Positions 29,704-38,518 of a stretch of DNA of 64,000 nucleotides are shown in pieces. The notes beneath the pieces are model-generated. The model was given only the letters and a program-made list of their open reading frames with translations, was not told the DNA's origin and did no database searches. This DNA is from Rhodococcus sp. 1168 (GTDB lineage Bacteria > Actinomycetota > Actinomycetes > Mycobacteriales > Mycobacteriaceae): assembly GCF_002091955.1 (NCBI RefSeq), contig NZ_MKKY01000042.1, positions 186,001 through 250,000 of the forward strand, given 5' to 3'. A program made the position numbers and the translations under genes. How positions within the stretch are numbered: position 1 is the first letter of the stretch; each line of letters starts with the position of its first letter.

Positions 29704-31767
29704 TCAGCTCACTCCTGAAGTGTCGGGAAGAAAGAGCGCGGCAGTAGGAGATGTATTGGTGCGTGCGGCAATCCAGTCGGCAATCAGCGCTACCGCATCA
29801 GCTGCCGGGACACCGTTGACCTGTGTGCCGTCACGGAATCGGAAACTGACTGCACCCGCCTCGACGTCGCGCTCTCCTGCCAGGAGCATGAAAGGAACCT
29901 TCTGCGCGGTCTGGTTGAAGATCTTCTTCTGCATGCGATCGTCGCTCGCGTCGACCTCCGCACGTATCCCGAGCTTCTTCAAGTCGGCAATCACGGAGAA
30001 CAAATGGTCTTGATGGACTTCTGCGACGGGGATGCCGACGACCTGTACCGGTGACAGCCACGCTGGGAACGCTCCAGCGTAATGCTCTGTCAGTAGGCCG
30101 AAGAATCGCTCGATGGAGCCGAACAGAGCCCGGTGGATCATGACCGGACGCTCCTTCGTCCCACCGGACGCGGTGTACTCGAGCTCGAACCTCTCGGGCA
30201 AGTTGAAATCGAGTTGAATGGTCGACATCTGCCAGGTTCGACCGAGAGCGTCCCTGGCCTGCACCGAGATCTTCGGACCGTAGAACGCGGCACCGCCGGG
30301 ATCCGGCACCAAGTCCAGGCCCGATGCGGCAGCGACCTCGGCGAGAGTGTTCGTTGCCTCCTCCCACACCTCGTCGCTTCCCACGGACTTCTCCGGGTTA
30401 CGGGTCGACAGCTCGAGATAGAACTCGTCGAGCCCGTAGTCCTTCAGGAGGCCGAGCACGAATTCCAGTGCCCGAGTGAGCTCGTCGTGCATCTGATCCC
30501 GTGTGCAGAAGATATGAGCATCGTCCTGAGTCATTCCGCGCACACGAGTGAGCCCGTGAATCACACCGGACTTCTCGTAGCGATACACCGACCCGAATTC
30601 GAACAAGCGCAGTGGCAGCTCACGATACGACCGACCCCGCGAGCGGAAGATCAAGTTGTGCATCGGGCAATTCATCGGCTTGAGGTAGTAATCCTGGCCG
30701 GGCTTGCGCACCACGCCATCCTCATCGAGTTCGGCGTCGAGATGCATCGCGGGGAACATGCCGTCGCGGTACCAATCCAAATGGCCGGAAACCTCGTACA
30801 GATGCCCCTTGGTGATGTGTGGAGTGTTGACGAACTCGTAACCCTCTTCGATATGACGTTGACGTGAGTAGTTCTCGAGCTCGTTTCGGATCACTCCACC
30901 CTTCGGGTGGAAAACCGGAAGACCGGAGCCCAGCTCGTCCGGGAAGCTGAACAAGTCGAGCTCCGAACCCAACTTGCGGTGGTCTCGGCGCTCGGCTTCA
31001 GCCAGCAACTCGAGGTGCTTGTCCAGCGCCTCGGTCGACTCCCAGGCAGTGCCGTAGATCCGCTGCAGGTCCGCGTTGTCCTGGTTTCCGCGCCAGTATG
31101 CGGCGGAGCTACGAGTCAATTTGAACGCCGGCACGTATTTGGTGGTCGGGATATGCGGCCCGCGGCACAAATCCCCCCAGATGCGTTCTCCGGTTCGTGG
31201 ATTCAAGTTGTCGTACGCGGTGAGTTCGCCGCCGCCGATTTCCATGATCTCGGGATCGTCGATACCCGACTTGTCGTTCACGAGCTCGAGCTTGTACGGC
31301 TCGTCTGCGAGTTCTTCGCGTGCCTGTTCGATCGATTCGTACACCCGCCGCGAGAATCGCTGGCCGGCCTTGACGATCTGCTTCATCTTCTTCTCGAGAG
31401 CAGTCAGATCCTCGGGAGTGAAAGGAGTCTTCACGTCGAAGTCGTAGTAGAAGCCGTCCTTGATGAAGGGACCGATTCCCAGTTTGGCGTCCGGAAAAAG
31501 TTCTTGCACGGCCTGCGCGAGGACGTGTGCGGCCGAATGGCGGATGACGCTTCGCCCGTCTTCGGTGTTCGCAGCAACCGGCTCGACCTCGGCATCGCCC
31601 TCAGGAGCCCACGACAGGTCGCGAAGGTGACCTTCGGCGTCTCGGACCACCACGATGGCGTCGGGCCCCTTGTTCGGCAGACCGGTGTCCCGTAACGCCG
31701 TTCCAGCGGTCGTTCCAGCCGGCACCATGATGCGGGCGGGTGAGACGTCTGTTGCGGGCATGGTCAC
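29704..31767 (-). CDS. thrS: Threonine--tRNA ligase
   Basis: A 687-residue class II synthetase. It has the N-terminal TGS-like and editing domains ([20 protein letters not shown]), motif 2 region ([18 protein letters not shown]), zinc ligands ([13 protein letters not shown]), motif 3 ([15 protein letters not shown]) and the anticodon-binding domain. The GTG start has GAGGAG 9 bases upstream; an ATG two codons later is possible. No T-box leader was recognised in the short upstream region. It is first in the PIM gene run. Confidence 0.96.
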   Translation of the reverse strand: MTMPATDVSPARIMVPAGTTAGTALRDTGLPNKGPDAIVVVRDAEGHLRDLSWAPEGDAEVEPVAANTEDGRSVIRHSAAHVLAQAVQELFPDAKLGIGPFIKDGFYYDFDVKTPFTPEDLTALEKKMKQIVKAGQRFSRRVYESIEQAREELADEPYKLELVNDKSGIDDPEIMEIGGGELTAYDNLNPRTGERIWGDLCRGPHIPTTKYVPAFKLTRSSAAYWRGNQDNADLQRIYGTAWESTEALDKHLELLAEAERRDHRKLGSELDLFSFPDELGSGLPVFHPKGGVIRNELENYSRQRHIEEGYEFVNTPHITKGHLYEVSGHLDWYRDGMFPAMHLDAELDEDGVVRKPGQDYYLKPMNCPMHNLIFRSRGRSYRELPLRLFEFGSVYRYEKSGVIHGLTRVRGMTQDDAHIFCTRDQMHDELTRALEFVLGLLKDYGLDEFYLELSTRNPEKSVGSDEVWEEATNTLAEVAAASGLDLVPDPGGAAFYGPKISVQARDALGRTWQMSTIQLDFNLPERFELEYTASGGTKERPVMIHRALFGSIERFFGLLTEHYAGAFPAWLSPVQVVGIPVAEVHQDHLFSVIADLKKLGIRAEVDASDDRMQKKIFNQTAQKVPFMLLAGERDVEAGAVSFRFRDGTQVNGVPAADAVALIADWIAARTNTSPTAALFLPDTSGVS

Positions 31768-31866
31768 GGCGATGTACTCCTCGATAGGTCATTTCGGTCG
31801 GGTGAGACCGAAGGACAGCCTATCGGGAACTCACTTCGGACTCTTACCTCACTCCGGCCTGCATGG

Positions 31867-32325
31867 TCAGAGTGGGCTCGCTAGCCACTGCCAGTCCGGC
31901 CCGACCCAGCCGGCGATCAGATACAGACCACCGATCAGCCACAACGTAGCGAGGACCACACCTGCGGTGAACAGCACTCCTGCTGCCCTGGTTGCGATCG
32001 GCTGTCGCGAGAACCAATCCATGAACGCGTCGTACTTCCCGCGGGCGAACTGTAGGAGCCGATGCGCCCAGGTGAACTCGGATGCGAGAATCCCCAAACC
32101 GGCGAAGACGATCAGCCAGCCCGGGCCCGGGTACGGGATCGCAATGATGCCGAGAACCAGGACTGCCAGCCCGACGACGCCGACCACGATGCGGTAGGTC
32201 AGGTCGAGTGCCGCATTCGACGCGATCTTGTCGCGAAGTCGCTGCCTCCGCTGAGAGAGGCGATCGAGAACACTGTCCTCGTTGTCGATCTCCGCCTGAT
32301 CGGTGCGAACGTCGTCGGCTGCCAC
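31867..32325 (-). CDS. TIGR02611-type membrane protein
   Basis: A 152-residue protein with a charged N-terminus, two central membrane segments around the family motif PYPGPGWLIVFAGLGIL, and a third C-terminal segment. This PGPGW pattern defines a small actinobacterial family without known function. It stands upstream of thrS on the same strand, separated by about 100 bases. Confidence 0.85.
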   Translation of the reverse strand: MAADDVRTDQAEIDNEDSVLDRLSQRRQRLRDKIASNAALDLTYRIVVGVVGLAVLVLGIIAIPYPGPGWLIVFAGLGILASEFTWAHRLLQFARGKYDAFMDWFSRQPIATRAAGVLFTAGVVLATLWLIGGLYLIAGWVGPDWQWLASPL

Positions 32326-32458
32326 GGTCCCAGGCTAGACGAATCAGCCACGCGGCGTGCCGCACCAACCACCTCGGCAGCGTGAGCTATCTGGGAATCC
32401 CCGTCCGTAAGGGGCGGGAGGATGTCAAACAAAGGACGCGGACTTCTGCTCGGTCCGA

Positions 32459-32926
32459 TCAGCATGCTGCCTGGCGAGCGGGCGATGGGTTGAGAAGCCC
32501 CACAGCAGGCACACCAATGGGAATAGGGGACGTCACAGCGGTGGCCCAGATGCCGACGGGCCCGTTGCCTGTGGTGATGGTCGTAGGTGTCGACCCGACA
32601 ACCGTGGCACCGCTAGCCCCATTCGCGAAGTTGATCCACCGCACCGACAAATCTTGGGTGAACCCAGCGCACCGTGGTCCCAGCGGGTTGCACATCGGAC
32701 CAGCACTGAAACGGACGTTGCCGGTTCCATTGGTGGCTGCGTCGAGTATCTCGTAACCGAAGGGGAACGGGTCGCCTGCGACGAAGTCGGTTCGGAAGGT
32801 GTGCGAGGTGAACGCAGGTTCGTCCACCGGTGCGGCCGCCGCGGGAGCGATGCCCACTACTGCGGCACCTGCCAGGGCACACCCAACCACGGCAGAGCGT
32901 ATAAGATTCGTGCGACGTGAAAACAC
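32459..32926 (-). CDS. Secreted protein of unknown function
   Basis: A 155-residue protein with a clear Sec signal peptide (SRRTNLIRSAVVGCALAG, then GIAPAAAA cleavage region) and a mature domain of about 120 residues that is rich in Gly, Thr and Asn with two Cys (MCNPLGPRC). The GTG start has GAGGAG 6 bases upstream. I do not recognise the mature domain; single-domain secreted proteins of this size are common in Rhodococcus and Nocardia. Confidence 0.72.
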   Translation of the reverse strand: MFSRRTNLIRSAVVGCALAGAAVVGIAPAAAAPVDEPAFTSHTFRTDFVAGDPFPFGYEILDAATNGTGNVRFSAGPMCNPLGPRCAGFTQDLSVRWINFANGASGATVVGSTPTTITTGNGPVGIWATAVTSPIPIGVPAVGLLNPSPARQAAC

Positions 32927-33079
32927 CGATGACTCCTCGGGTCGGCGCTGTGTGTGCCGTATCAATTCGGCGCCACCGTACCGCTGCACCTGGATCAGGA
33001 TCAGTGGTTCGCGGCGCACACTCTCGTCCATCTAGTTGCCGGCAAAGAAGACGAGCGCAGTGAAATTCGATCGAGCGAG

Positions 33080-33259
33080 TCACTGGTGTGAGTTGGTGTA
33101 CGAGCGAATCAAGAGAACGGCTACCGTGCCTAGCGAGGCACCAATAACCACGGTAGCCAGAGCCGCGACGAAAGAATCGCTTGTAATCCACACGGACACT
33201 GCGCCGAACGTCAGTCCGATGGCACCAGCGATCGCCGCTTGCTTTTCATTCGATCTCAT
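33080..33259 (-). CDS. Small two-TM membrane protein
   Basis: A 59-residue frame beginning MRSNEKQAAIAGAIG, with two hydrophobic stretches (AGAIGLTFGAVSVWI and FVAALATVVIGASLGTVAVL) separated by TSDS, and a polar tail RSYTNSHQ. The Lys/Arg content at the ends and clean hydrophobic hairpin make it a believable membrane peptide. The ribosome site is weak (GGTGTGG). It lies between the secreted protein and the esterase genes on the same strand. Confidence 0.5.
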   Translation of the reverse strand: MRSNEKQAAIAGAIGLTFGAVSVWITSDSFVAALATVVIGASLGTVAVLLIRSYTNSHQ

Positions 33260-33319
33260 CGAACCACACCCGTCTCCGGCTTTAGACGATCCGACCGGAG
33301 GTTTCTCCCGTCGCCACCA

Positions 33320-34279
33320 CTATCGAGTGTGCAGGGCAGGGGCAAGGGTGGTGTGCCAGGCTTCGCGGAGCTCGTCTTCGAACAGTCCCCAGGTGTGCGC
33401 GCCTTCGGTGCGCATCGACACTGTCGCCGGCACACCCTGCGCTCGCAGCGCGTCGACGACGATGCCGGTGCAATAGTGCACCATCGCTTCGACTGCCATC
33501 CCGCCGAACGGAGGGATAGCTCCGGCGGGAATTTGGTCCACGGGTCCTGGATTGCCCTGCGAGGCAGAGACATACACCGCAGTTCCGCGTATCCGCTCGA
33601 CGTTGACGGACGGGTCGTGCTCACGCCAGCCCGGGCTTCCCGGTGGACCCCACATGTTGAACGGATTGTTCAATCCTCCCGCGATCATTGCCGATATCCC
33701 AGCTACGGCAAGGGGGTCCGAGGGGGCCGGGCAACCACTGAACGAGGCAGCAGCATCGAATACATCCGGAGCCTGAATCGCCAAGTCCAATGCCGGGCCA
33801 CCGGACATCGACACCCCCGCTACCGCCCGGCGCCCGTTCGAGCCGTATGCGGCGTCGATCGCAGCTGGCAGTTCCCGGGTGAGGTAGGTCTGCCAGCGAT
33901 TGGTCCCTAGCATCGGATCCGGTGCCTGCCAATCGGTGTAGAAACTGAACCGGCCCCCGATCGGTAGCACCACCGTCACGTTCTTGCCCGCGAAGAACCC
34001 TTCGACACCGGAATTGTTGAGCCACCCCACCCCGTCCTCGTTACCCCAAGCCCCGTTGAGCAGAACCAGCGACGGAGTTACCCCACCGGATGCGGGACGG
34101 AGGACTTCGTTGGCGATGACCCTGTTCATCGACGGTGAAAACACCTCGAGAACCTCTCGGGTCGCCGACACCGGACGTCGTTCCACCATCTGTTCAATCT
34201 CTGCCGAGCCGGAACCGGGCGGTTGCGCATACGCTGGAACCCCGACAGAAGCCATAGTCGTGACCACGGCGGCAAGCAC
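33320..34279 (-). CDS. Antigen-85/mycolyltransferase-like esterase, signal peptide apparently interrupted
   Basis: A 319-residue alpha/beta hydrolase of the esterase family that includes corynebacterial and mycobacterial mycolyltransferases. Nucleophile elbow GVSMSGGPALDLA, oxyanion-side FYTDWQAPDP, and catalytic His in TEGAHTWGLFEDEL. The GTG start gives an uncharged, short export signal ending PAYA. In the same frame a TAA lies 3 codons upstream, and beyond it the frame reads MRQKSSRKPGTRSMGP, which would make a normal basic n-region. Either the short form is used or export is damaged. Confidence 0.75.
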   Translation of the reverse strand: MLAAVVTTMASVGVPAYAQPPGSGSAEIEQMVERRPVSATREVLEVFSPSMNRVIANEVLRPASGGVTPSLVLLNGAWGNEDGVGWLNNSGVEGFFAGKNVTVVLPIGGRFSFYTDWQAPDPMLGTNRWQTYLTRELPAAIDAAYGSNGRRAVAGVSMSGGPALDLAIQAPDVFDAAASFSGCPAPSDPLAVAGISAMIAGGLNNPFNMWGPPGSPGWREHDPSVNVERIRGTAVYVSASQGNPGPVDQIPAGAIPPFGGMAVEAMVHYCTGIVVDALRAQGVPATVSMRTEGAHTWGLFEDELREAWHTTLAPALHTR

Positions 34280-34598
34280 CGCAACCGCTTAAGGCCCCAT
34301 GGACCTCGTACCGGGCTTCCGACTCGATTTCTGCCTCATTGGCCACATAAGCACCAGACGAGCATTGCACGAGCATCGTTGCCTTCCGCTAACGATCGAG
34401 TCACAAATCCGTTCGCTCCGTCCGTGTCGAGACCGCGCAAATGCAGCTATTGCCCGACGGCCCGCACCTGCTCGGTACTCGTTCGGAATGAACGAGTCCG
34501 TAGACAGCACCAAAACACCCTCACCCGCACGCACAACACCTCGAAATTCCGCTGCCCGGGCTACACCCAGGGACAGATATGGCCGAAACGGGCCCAGT
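34280..34598. other. Intergenic stretch between esterase and decayed carboxylesterase
   Basis: The first 60 bases hold the in-frame upstream extension of the esterase signal peptide, on the minus strand. The remainder shows no convincing coding sequence, promoter or repeat; open frames across it are overlapping high-GC frames without family features. Confidence 0.5.
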
Positions 34599-35084
34599 GA
34601 CACCCGGGTCGTCATGATCGATATCGACGCTGATTACCTGCCGCAGCATCCGCTGGATGTGTTCGCGAACGGATCGGGAGCGCCCGTACCGTTTATCATC
34701 GGCATCAATTCGCATGAGAGCCGGTTTTTTTCCGCGCTTTCTCAACATCATCCCGACCGACGATCCTGTGCGCGCAAGGTCACGCCGAGCATGCGCCGAC
34801 CCTGCTACCGCTACCATTACGCGCCGCGCTTGCTGAACCTCAGCGGCTTTCACGCCACCCATGACACCGAACTGCTGGCAGTGTTCGGCATAGCGAACGA
34901 CCTACTCGGTCGCGCCGCAACACTTCTCGGTTGTCGCGCTGGGGCGGTCACGGACACGATGCAGTCGCATTGGCTGAACTTCGCGCACCACAGCGTTCCT
35001 GAATCTACATGGCCCGCTTACACAACGGAACGACGCGGGACGCTGATCATCGATCACCGGTCCGCGTCGAAAATAGTCCATTGA
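34599..35084 (+). pseudogene. Carboxylesterase (type B) C-terminal remnant
   Basis: Only the C-terminal third of a carboxylesterase is recognisable: DADYLPQHPLDVFANGSG and VPFIIGINSHESRFF, then after a break YRYHYAPRLLNLSGFHATH (the catalytic His region), ELLAVFG, MQSHWLNFAHHSVPESTWPA. At a run of seven T (34725-34731) the frame is lost; the +1 frame continues the family sequence as PRFLNIIPTDDPV, after which a deletion restores the first frame. The N-terminal part with the nucleophile is absent. A non-functional gene. Confidence 0.75.
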
Positions 35085-35128
35085 GTGATCGTCGCTAGGG
35101 GTGGCTGGGCTACCACCACCGTCGATAG

Positions 35129-35812
35129 CTAACCGAAGTTGTACACCTCGGTCGGCACCGGTACGTCCGACACAACGTTCGAGCCGTCCCAGCTGAACGT
35201 CACGTCTGCATTGCCCTGCGGGCAGCAGTTCGGCTCGTCGCCCACCAGCCACGAATAGTGCACGGTCACCGAATCATCGGTGCTACCGGATATCGACGTG
35301 AACGCGGACGGGCTCGGGGTGGCAAGCCTGGCGAACATATTGTCGTGAAAAAACATGATGCTTTCGGGCGAACTGCCGGTGCCGCTGGGGGTCTCGGCGA
35401 CCGCCCACGTGAGCGTCGGGCAGTTCGGCGTTGTCGCCGTCGTGTGCTCACCGATTTCGTAGAAATCGCTTCCCGGCGGCGGGCCCAATGTGGCTATGAC
35501 ATTCTGCACCAGGTCGGAACTGGTGTCCAAGCACGGATTCCGTTGGTCCACCGGCACCGCCGCCGATGGATCCGTCGGGTTGTCCACCGGCGTCGGCGGA
35601 AGTGGCGCGTCCGGAGTCGCCGGGGCACCCGACTCGCCCGGCCGGGCCGACGCACCTACCGAACCGCTCACCCGGGTGGGTGCAGATGTCTGCGACTTCA
35701 CCGCATCGACTGTGCTGGTTGCAGCCGCCCCCACACTGCCGTCGTCGGAACATCCGGTCGCCAAAGCCAGCACCACAGCTGCAGCTATTGCTGCGTGCAC
35801 AAGTGTCTTCAT
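35129..35812 (-). CDS. LppP/LprE-family lipoprotein
   Basis: A 227-residue lipoprotein: KTLVHAAIAAAVVLALATGC gives the signal and lipobox, followed by a long Pro/Ala/Ser/Gly linker and a C-terminal domain with HYSWLVGDEPNCCPQGNADV, a pattern of the actinobacterial LppP/LprE family. Paired Cys suggest a disulfide. The ATG start has GAGGGG close upstream. Function unknown; likely cell envelope. Confidence 0.82.
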   Translation of the reverse strand: MKTLVHAAIAAAVVLALATGCSDDGSVGAAATSTVDAVKSQTSAPTRVSGSVGASARPGESGAPATPDAPLPPTPVDNPTDPSAAVPVDQRNPCLDTSSDLVQNVIATLGPPPGSDFYEIGEHTTATTPNCPTLTWAVAETPSGTGSSPESIMFFHDNMFARLATPSPSAFTSISGSTDDSVTVHYSWLVGDEPNCCPQGNADVTFSWDGSNVVSDVPVPTEVYNFG

Positions 35813-35850
35813 AATCCCCTCGGTCCTCCCGACTGTCGGGCGACCGCCAA

Positions 35851-36051
35851 TCACCATCGCTCGACAGGTCTCTCGCATTGGGCGGGGTGACTGTTACGCC
35901 CGTTACGTAACGAATTCATCCAATAGGCAACATGCGCCGGTCCGCCAGCACTTTCCCGCCGGTTCGGCAGGTAGCCCTCGGGTATCCCGAAGTCCTTCGC
36001 GATCTGGGACAACGGGACAAGGTCACTTTCATCGAAGGCGACCTCGCCCAC
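35851..36051 (-). pseudogene. Possible IS3-type OrfA helix-turn-helix remnant
   Basis: A short minus-strand frame contains LVPLSQIAKDFGIPEGYLPN, which resembles the helix-turn-helix of IS3-family OrfA transposase subunits (the usual form is IAKDFGIS followed by a Leu and a Trp). Neighbouring residues do not extend the similarity, and no OrfB, inverted repeats or target duplication were seen. It fills part of the 307-base gap between the lipoprotein and glycosyltransferase genes; the rest holds only the palindrome GTTACGTAAC (35902-35911). Confidence 0.3.
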
Positions 36052-36119
36052 AGATCGGCCCGCCGCTGTCCGGAGTGTCCGTCGGTCATGCCGGCATCAC
36101 ACCTGGCATATTTCATAGC

Positions 36120-37355
36120 ATGGTGAACGAACTGCGTCCGGATCGGGCGGATGCGAATGTGGTCCCGACGTGGCTTCTCGCACTACTAGGGGTCACTGCA
36201 ACCGTGGCCTTTGTAGCGCATGACAAATTGTTGTCGTTCGAGCAGTTCTATGGTCTCTTCGGTAACGGCATCGACGCGTTGGTGTACCGGTACGGAGGCC
36301 ACACCGTCCTGGAAAGTGAGCCGCTGTATACCTTCATGCTCGAGGATGCGTTGCCGTTCACGTATCCGCCTTTCGCTGCACTGATTTTCGCTCCTCTCGC
36401 TTATTTGTCCGTCGTTGGTGCGCAAACGCTGGTGGCGGTACTCAATATCGGACTCTTGTATATGGCCGTTCACCTGAGCTGGCGTCAATTGGGATACGAG
36501 AACACGACGCGTCTACGCCTGCTGAGCATGTTTCTGGCAGTCGCTTTCACATGGCTGGAACCTGTGCGGATGACGATCTGGCTCGGACAGATCAACTTGC
36601 TGCTGCTCGTGTTGGTGCTGTGGGATCTCGGACGGCCGGCAGGCAGCCGCCTGCGTGGGGTCGGCGTAGGTATCGCCGCAGGGCTGAAACTGACCCCTGC
36701 CTTGTTCATCGTGCTTCTCGCCGTAGTCCGAGATACCCGAGCGTTCATTTGTGCCTCGGTGACGTTTGTCGCCACGATCATCGTGGGATTCGTTGTGATC
36801 CCGGGCGACTCCTGGACTTACTGGACGGGGACCATCATCCGATCGGATCGAATCGGACTGATCTCTTCACCTGCCAACCAGTCGATTCGCGGCATTCTGG
36901 CCCGCACGCTGCACACCGAGAATCCGCCGATGGTGTTGTGGATTGCGTGCGTCGGCGTAGTAGCAGTGGCCGGGATGTGGGCCGCCCACGTAGCTCACAG
37001 TCGCGGTGAGCACTTGCTTGCTGTAACCATCTGCGGCCTGACAGCCCCCATGATTTCGCCTTTCTCATGGGGGCATCACTGGGTATGGACCGTCCCTCTG
37101 ATAGTTCTGACCTTGCATTACGCAGCGCGCGTCAGGACGTGGTGGGCAGCTGTCCTGCCCGTCGTACTCGTTCTTTCTTTGGTCGCCTGGTACAAGACAT
37201 ACCCAGACGGGACCGTCGCGATCGGCATTTTCATGACCCACGGCATCCCGATCGTTCGTGTCGCTGCGCAAACTGCATATCCCATCGTCTACCTTCTGAT
37301 GCTCATCACGGCAGTAGTGTGTCTGGCCCGCCGACCGGTGAGGTCGCCGATCTGA
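36120..37355 (+). CDS. GT87-family membrane glycosyltransferase
   Basis: A 411-residue polytopic protein with about 10-11 membrane helices. After the first helix comes an extracytoplasmic loop with DALVYRYGGHTVLESEPLYT and PFTYPPFAALIFAPLA, the pattern of polyprenyl-phosphate-mannose or arabinose-dependent GT87 enzymes (Rv2181, PimE and AftC groups). Helices include WLGQINLLLLVLVLWDL and GVGIAAGLKLTPALFIVLLA, the latter a GT87 hallmark. The ATG begins MVNELRPDRAD; an open frame upstream runs through unrelated sequence. Acceptor unknown, probably lipomannan or another envelope glycan. Confidence 0.85.
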   Translation: MVNELRPDRADANVVPTWLLALLGVTATVAFVAHDKLLSFEQFYGLFGNGIDALVYRYGGHTVLESEPLYTFMLEDALPFTYPPFAALIFAPLAYLSVVGAQTLVAVLNIGLLYMAVHLSWRQLGYENTTRLRLLSMFLAVAFTWLEPVRMTIWLGQINLLLLVLVLWDLGRPAGSRLRGVGVGIAAGLKLTPALFIVLLAVVRDTRAFICASVTFVATIIVGFVVIPGDSWTYWTGTIIRSDRIGLISSPANQSIRGILARTLHTENPPMVLWIACVGVVAVAGMWAAHVAHSRGEHLLAVTICGLTAPMISPFSWGHHWVWTVPLIVLTLHYAARVRTWWAAVLPVVLVLSLVAWYKTYPDGTVAIGIFMTHGIPIVRVAAQTAYPIVYLLMLITAVVCLARRPVRSPI

Positions 37356-37893
37356 AGACGTGCTCTGGACGCGGTACGGCGAAAGCCAAGCTCGCTCTGT
37401 CTGAGCGCACCTACGTGCCTACGGGGCGTGCGGCGTACGCCCGCGACGAGCACGACCCCGGTCAAGGATCTGCGTTCATTGGCCTCGAACGTCGAGAGCT
37501 GCGTCGACGAGATCTGCAGCGGCCTTCAGTCCCAGATCTCGATGCAAACTGAGAAGGCGCGACGTTCGGGGAGGGTAGCGGCAGAAGGCAAGTCGGAACT
37601 CCAGATTGACTGGACAGTTCCGAACGGCAGGTGACTATCTGCGGCTGGCGCTATGTGAGAGGCCTGCTGTTATCCCCGCGTTTCCTTTTCGCTACGGGCG
37701 GCGATGAAACCGTCCGATCACCTGCGCTCGGTAGGTGTTTACCTACCAACGGGGGCCGTATGCCACGTGAACCTACCAGTGCCGCGCCAAGTTGCGCCGA
37801 TTCCAAGTGAAGTTATCGCAGAAGGAGCAGCGCCCACAGGAACCACAAACCCGTAGGACCTACGAGCCCAAGAACCGGGACCACCTGAAACGC
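37356..37893. other. Long intergenic region before the tRNA cluster
   Basis: No convincing gene. It holds a cluster of related short motifs: the hairpin GTAGGT-GTTT-ACCTAC (37731-37746), AACCTACC further on, and the palindrome CGTAGG-A-CCTACG near 37851. A copy of CCGGGACCAC near 37874 is an inverted match to the end of the adjacent tRNA-Val gene. On the minus strand the segment LHRDLGLKAAADLVDAALDV is open but lacks a start and recognisable family. Such a region beside a tRNA could be an old integration scar. Confidence 0.4.
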
Positions 37894-37922
37894 AAAAAAC
37901 CGCCTGTTACCAGGCGGTTTTT
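37894..37922 (-). terminator. Terminator of tRNA-Val(CAC)
   Basis: A 12-bp stem (AAAAACCGCCTG / CAGGCGGTTTTT) with a 4-base loop sits 5 bases downstream of the minus-strand tRNA, followed by T residues on that strand. A classic intrinsic terminator; it could also work on the plus strand. Confidence 0.85.
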
Positions 37923-37927
37923 AGTTG

Positions 37928-37999
37928 TGGTCCCGGCTGGGATCGAACCAGCGACCTTCCGCGTGTGAAGCGGACGCTCTCCCACTGAGCCACGGGACC
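37928..37999 (-). tRNA. tRNA-Val (anticodon CAC)
   Basis: A 72-base cloverleaf: acceptor GGTCCCG pairs with CGGGACC, D-arm GGCTCAGTGGGAGAGC, anticodon stem TCCGC/GCGGA around TTCACAC (anticodon CAC), T-loop GGTTCGATCC. The CCA end is not encoded. It reads GUG codons. Confidence 0.95.
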
Positions 38000-38160
38000 A
38001 TTGCCTGATCACGTCATGCGTGATCGGACGACGCAAACGTTAACACGGCTCTCAACCGGATCTCGACTCGGCCTTATCCCTTTCCCCGGACGCCATCTAC
38101 GACCCTCGATTGCTGGTTCGTGCCACCTTTGCCTCTCAAATCCACTTCTGACCACGTGAT

Positions 38161-38188
38161 TTGTGAGTTCGTCTTCCGTTGGTCTAAT
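38161..38188 (+). promoter_or_regulatory. Candidate promoter of the Gly-Cys-Val tRNA operon
   Basis: TTGTGA, a 16-base spacer and TCTAAT would start transcription about 38 bases before tRNA-Gly. The match is fair, and the position between divergent tRNA genes is right. Confidence 0.35.
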
Positions 38189-38232
38189 GTTTTGACCGCA
38201 CCGCAGAGAGAGCAACTGCCTCTGAGGAGCAT

Positions 38233-38304
38233 GCGGATGTGGCGCAGTGGTAGCGCATCACCTTGCCAAGGTGAGGGTCGCGGGTTCGAATCCCGTCATC
38301 CGCT
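38233..38304 (+). tRNA. tRNA-Gly (anticodon GCC)
   Basis: A 72-base cloverleaf: GCGGATG pairs with CATCCGC; D-arm GGCGCAGTGGTAGCGC; anticodon stem TCACC/GGTGA around TTGCCAA; T-arm CGGGTTCGAATCCCG. The discriminator is T and CCA is not encoded. First of three plus-strand tRNAs that probably form one transcript. Confidence 0.95.
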
Positions 38305-38323
38305 CGAGGGACTAGGGCCCGTT

Positions 38324-38394
38324 GGTGGAGTGGCCGAGTGGTGAGGCAACGGCCTGCAAAGCCGTGCACACGGGTTCGATTCCCGTCTCCACCT
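38324..38394 (+). tRNA. tRNA-Cys (anticodon GCA)
   Basis: A 71-base cloverleaf: GGTGGAG pairs with CTCCACC; anticodon stem ACGGC/GCCGT around CTGCAAA (GCA); T-arm CGGGTTCGATTCCCG. CCA is not encoded. It lies 19 bases after tRNA-Gly. Confidence 0.95.
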
Positions 38395-38435
38395 CGTAAT
38401 GAAGCGAAGGTTCCCGACCTTCAACTTCTGATCTT

Positions 38436-38510
38436 GCGCGATTAGCTCAGCGGGAGAGCGCTTCCCTGACACGGAAGAGGTCACTGGTTCAATCCCAGTA
38501 TCGCGCACCA
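38436..38510 (+). tRNA. tRNA-Val (anticodon GAC)
   Basis: A 75-base cloverleaf: GCGCGAT pairs with ATCGCGC; anticodon stem CTTCC/GGAAG around CTGACAC (GAC); T-arm CTGGTTCAATCCCAG. Unlike its neighbours it encodes the CCA end. A terminator follows within 10 bases. Confidence 0.95.
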
Positions 38511-38518
38511 TACGAAAA

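Noticed and set aside
31768..31866. T-box or attenuator upstream of thrS
   Set aside because: The region is short and no T-box sequence, specifier loop or terminator pairing could be found.
35490..36119. Upstream extension of the GT87 glycosyltransferase frame
   Set aside because: It overlaps the lipoprotein gene on the other strand and has biased shadow composition; the ATG at 36120 opens directly into the first membrane helix.
37428..37634. Small open frame after the GT87 gene
   Set aside because: No ribosome site, no recognisable features, and composition like noncoding DNA.
38007..38025. Inverted repeat GATCACG/CGTGATC upstream of tRNA-Val(CAC)
   Set aside because: Seven-base arms with no matching second site or regulator; could be chance.
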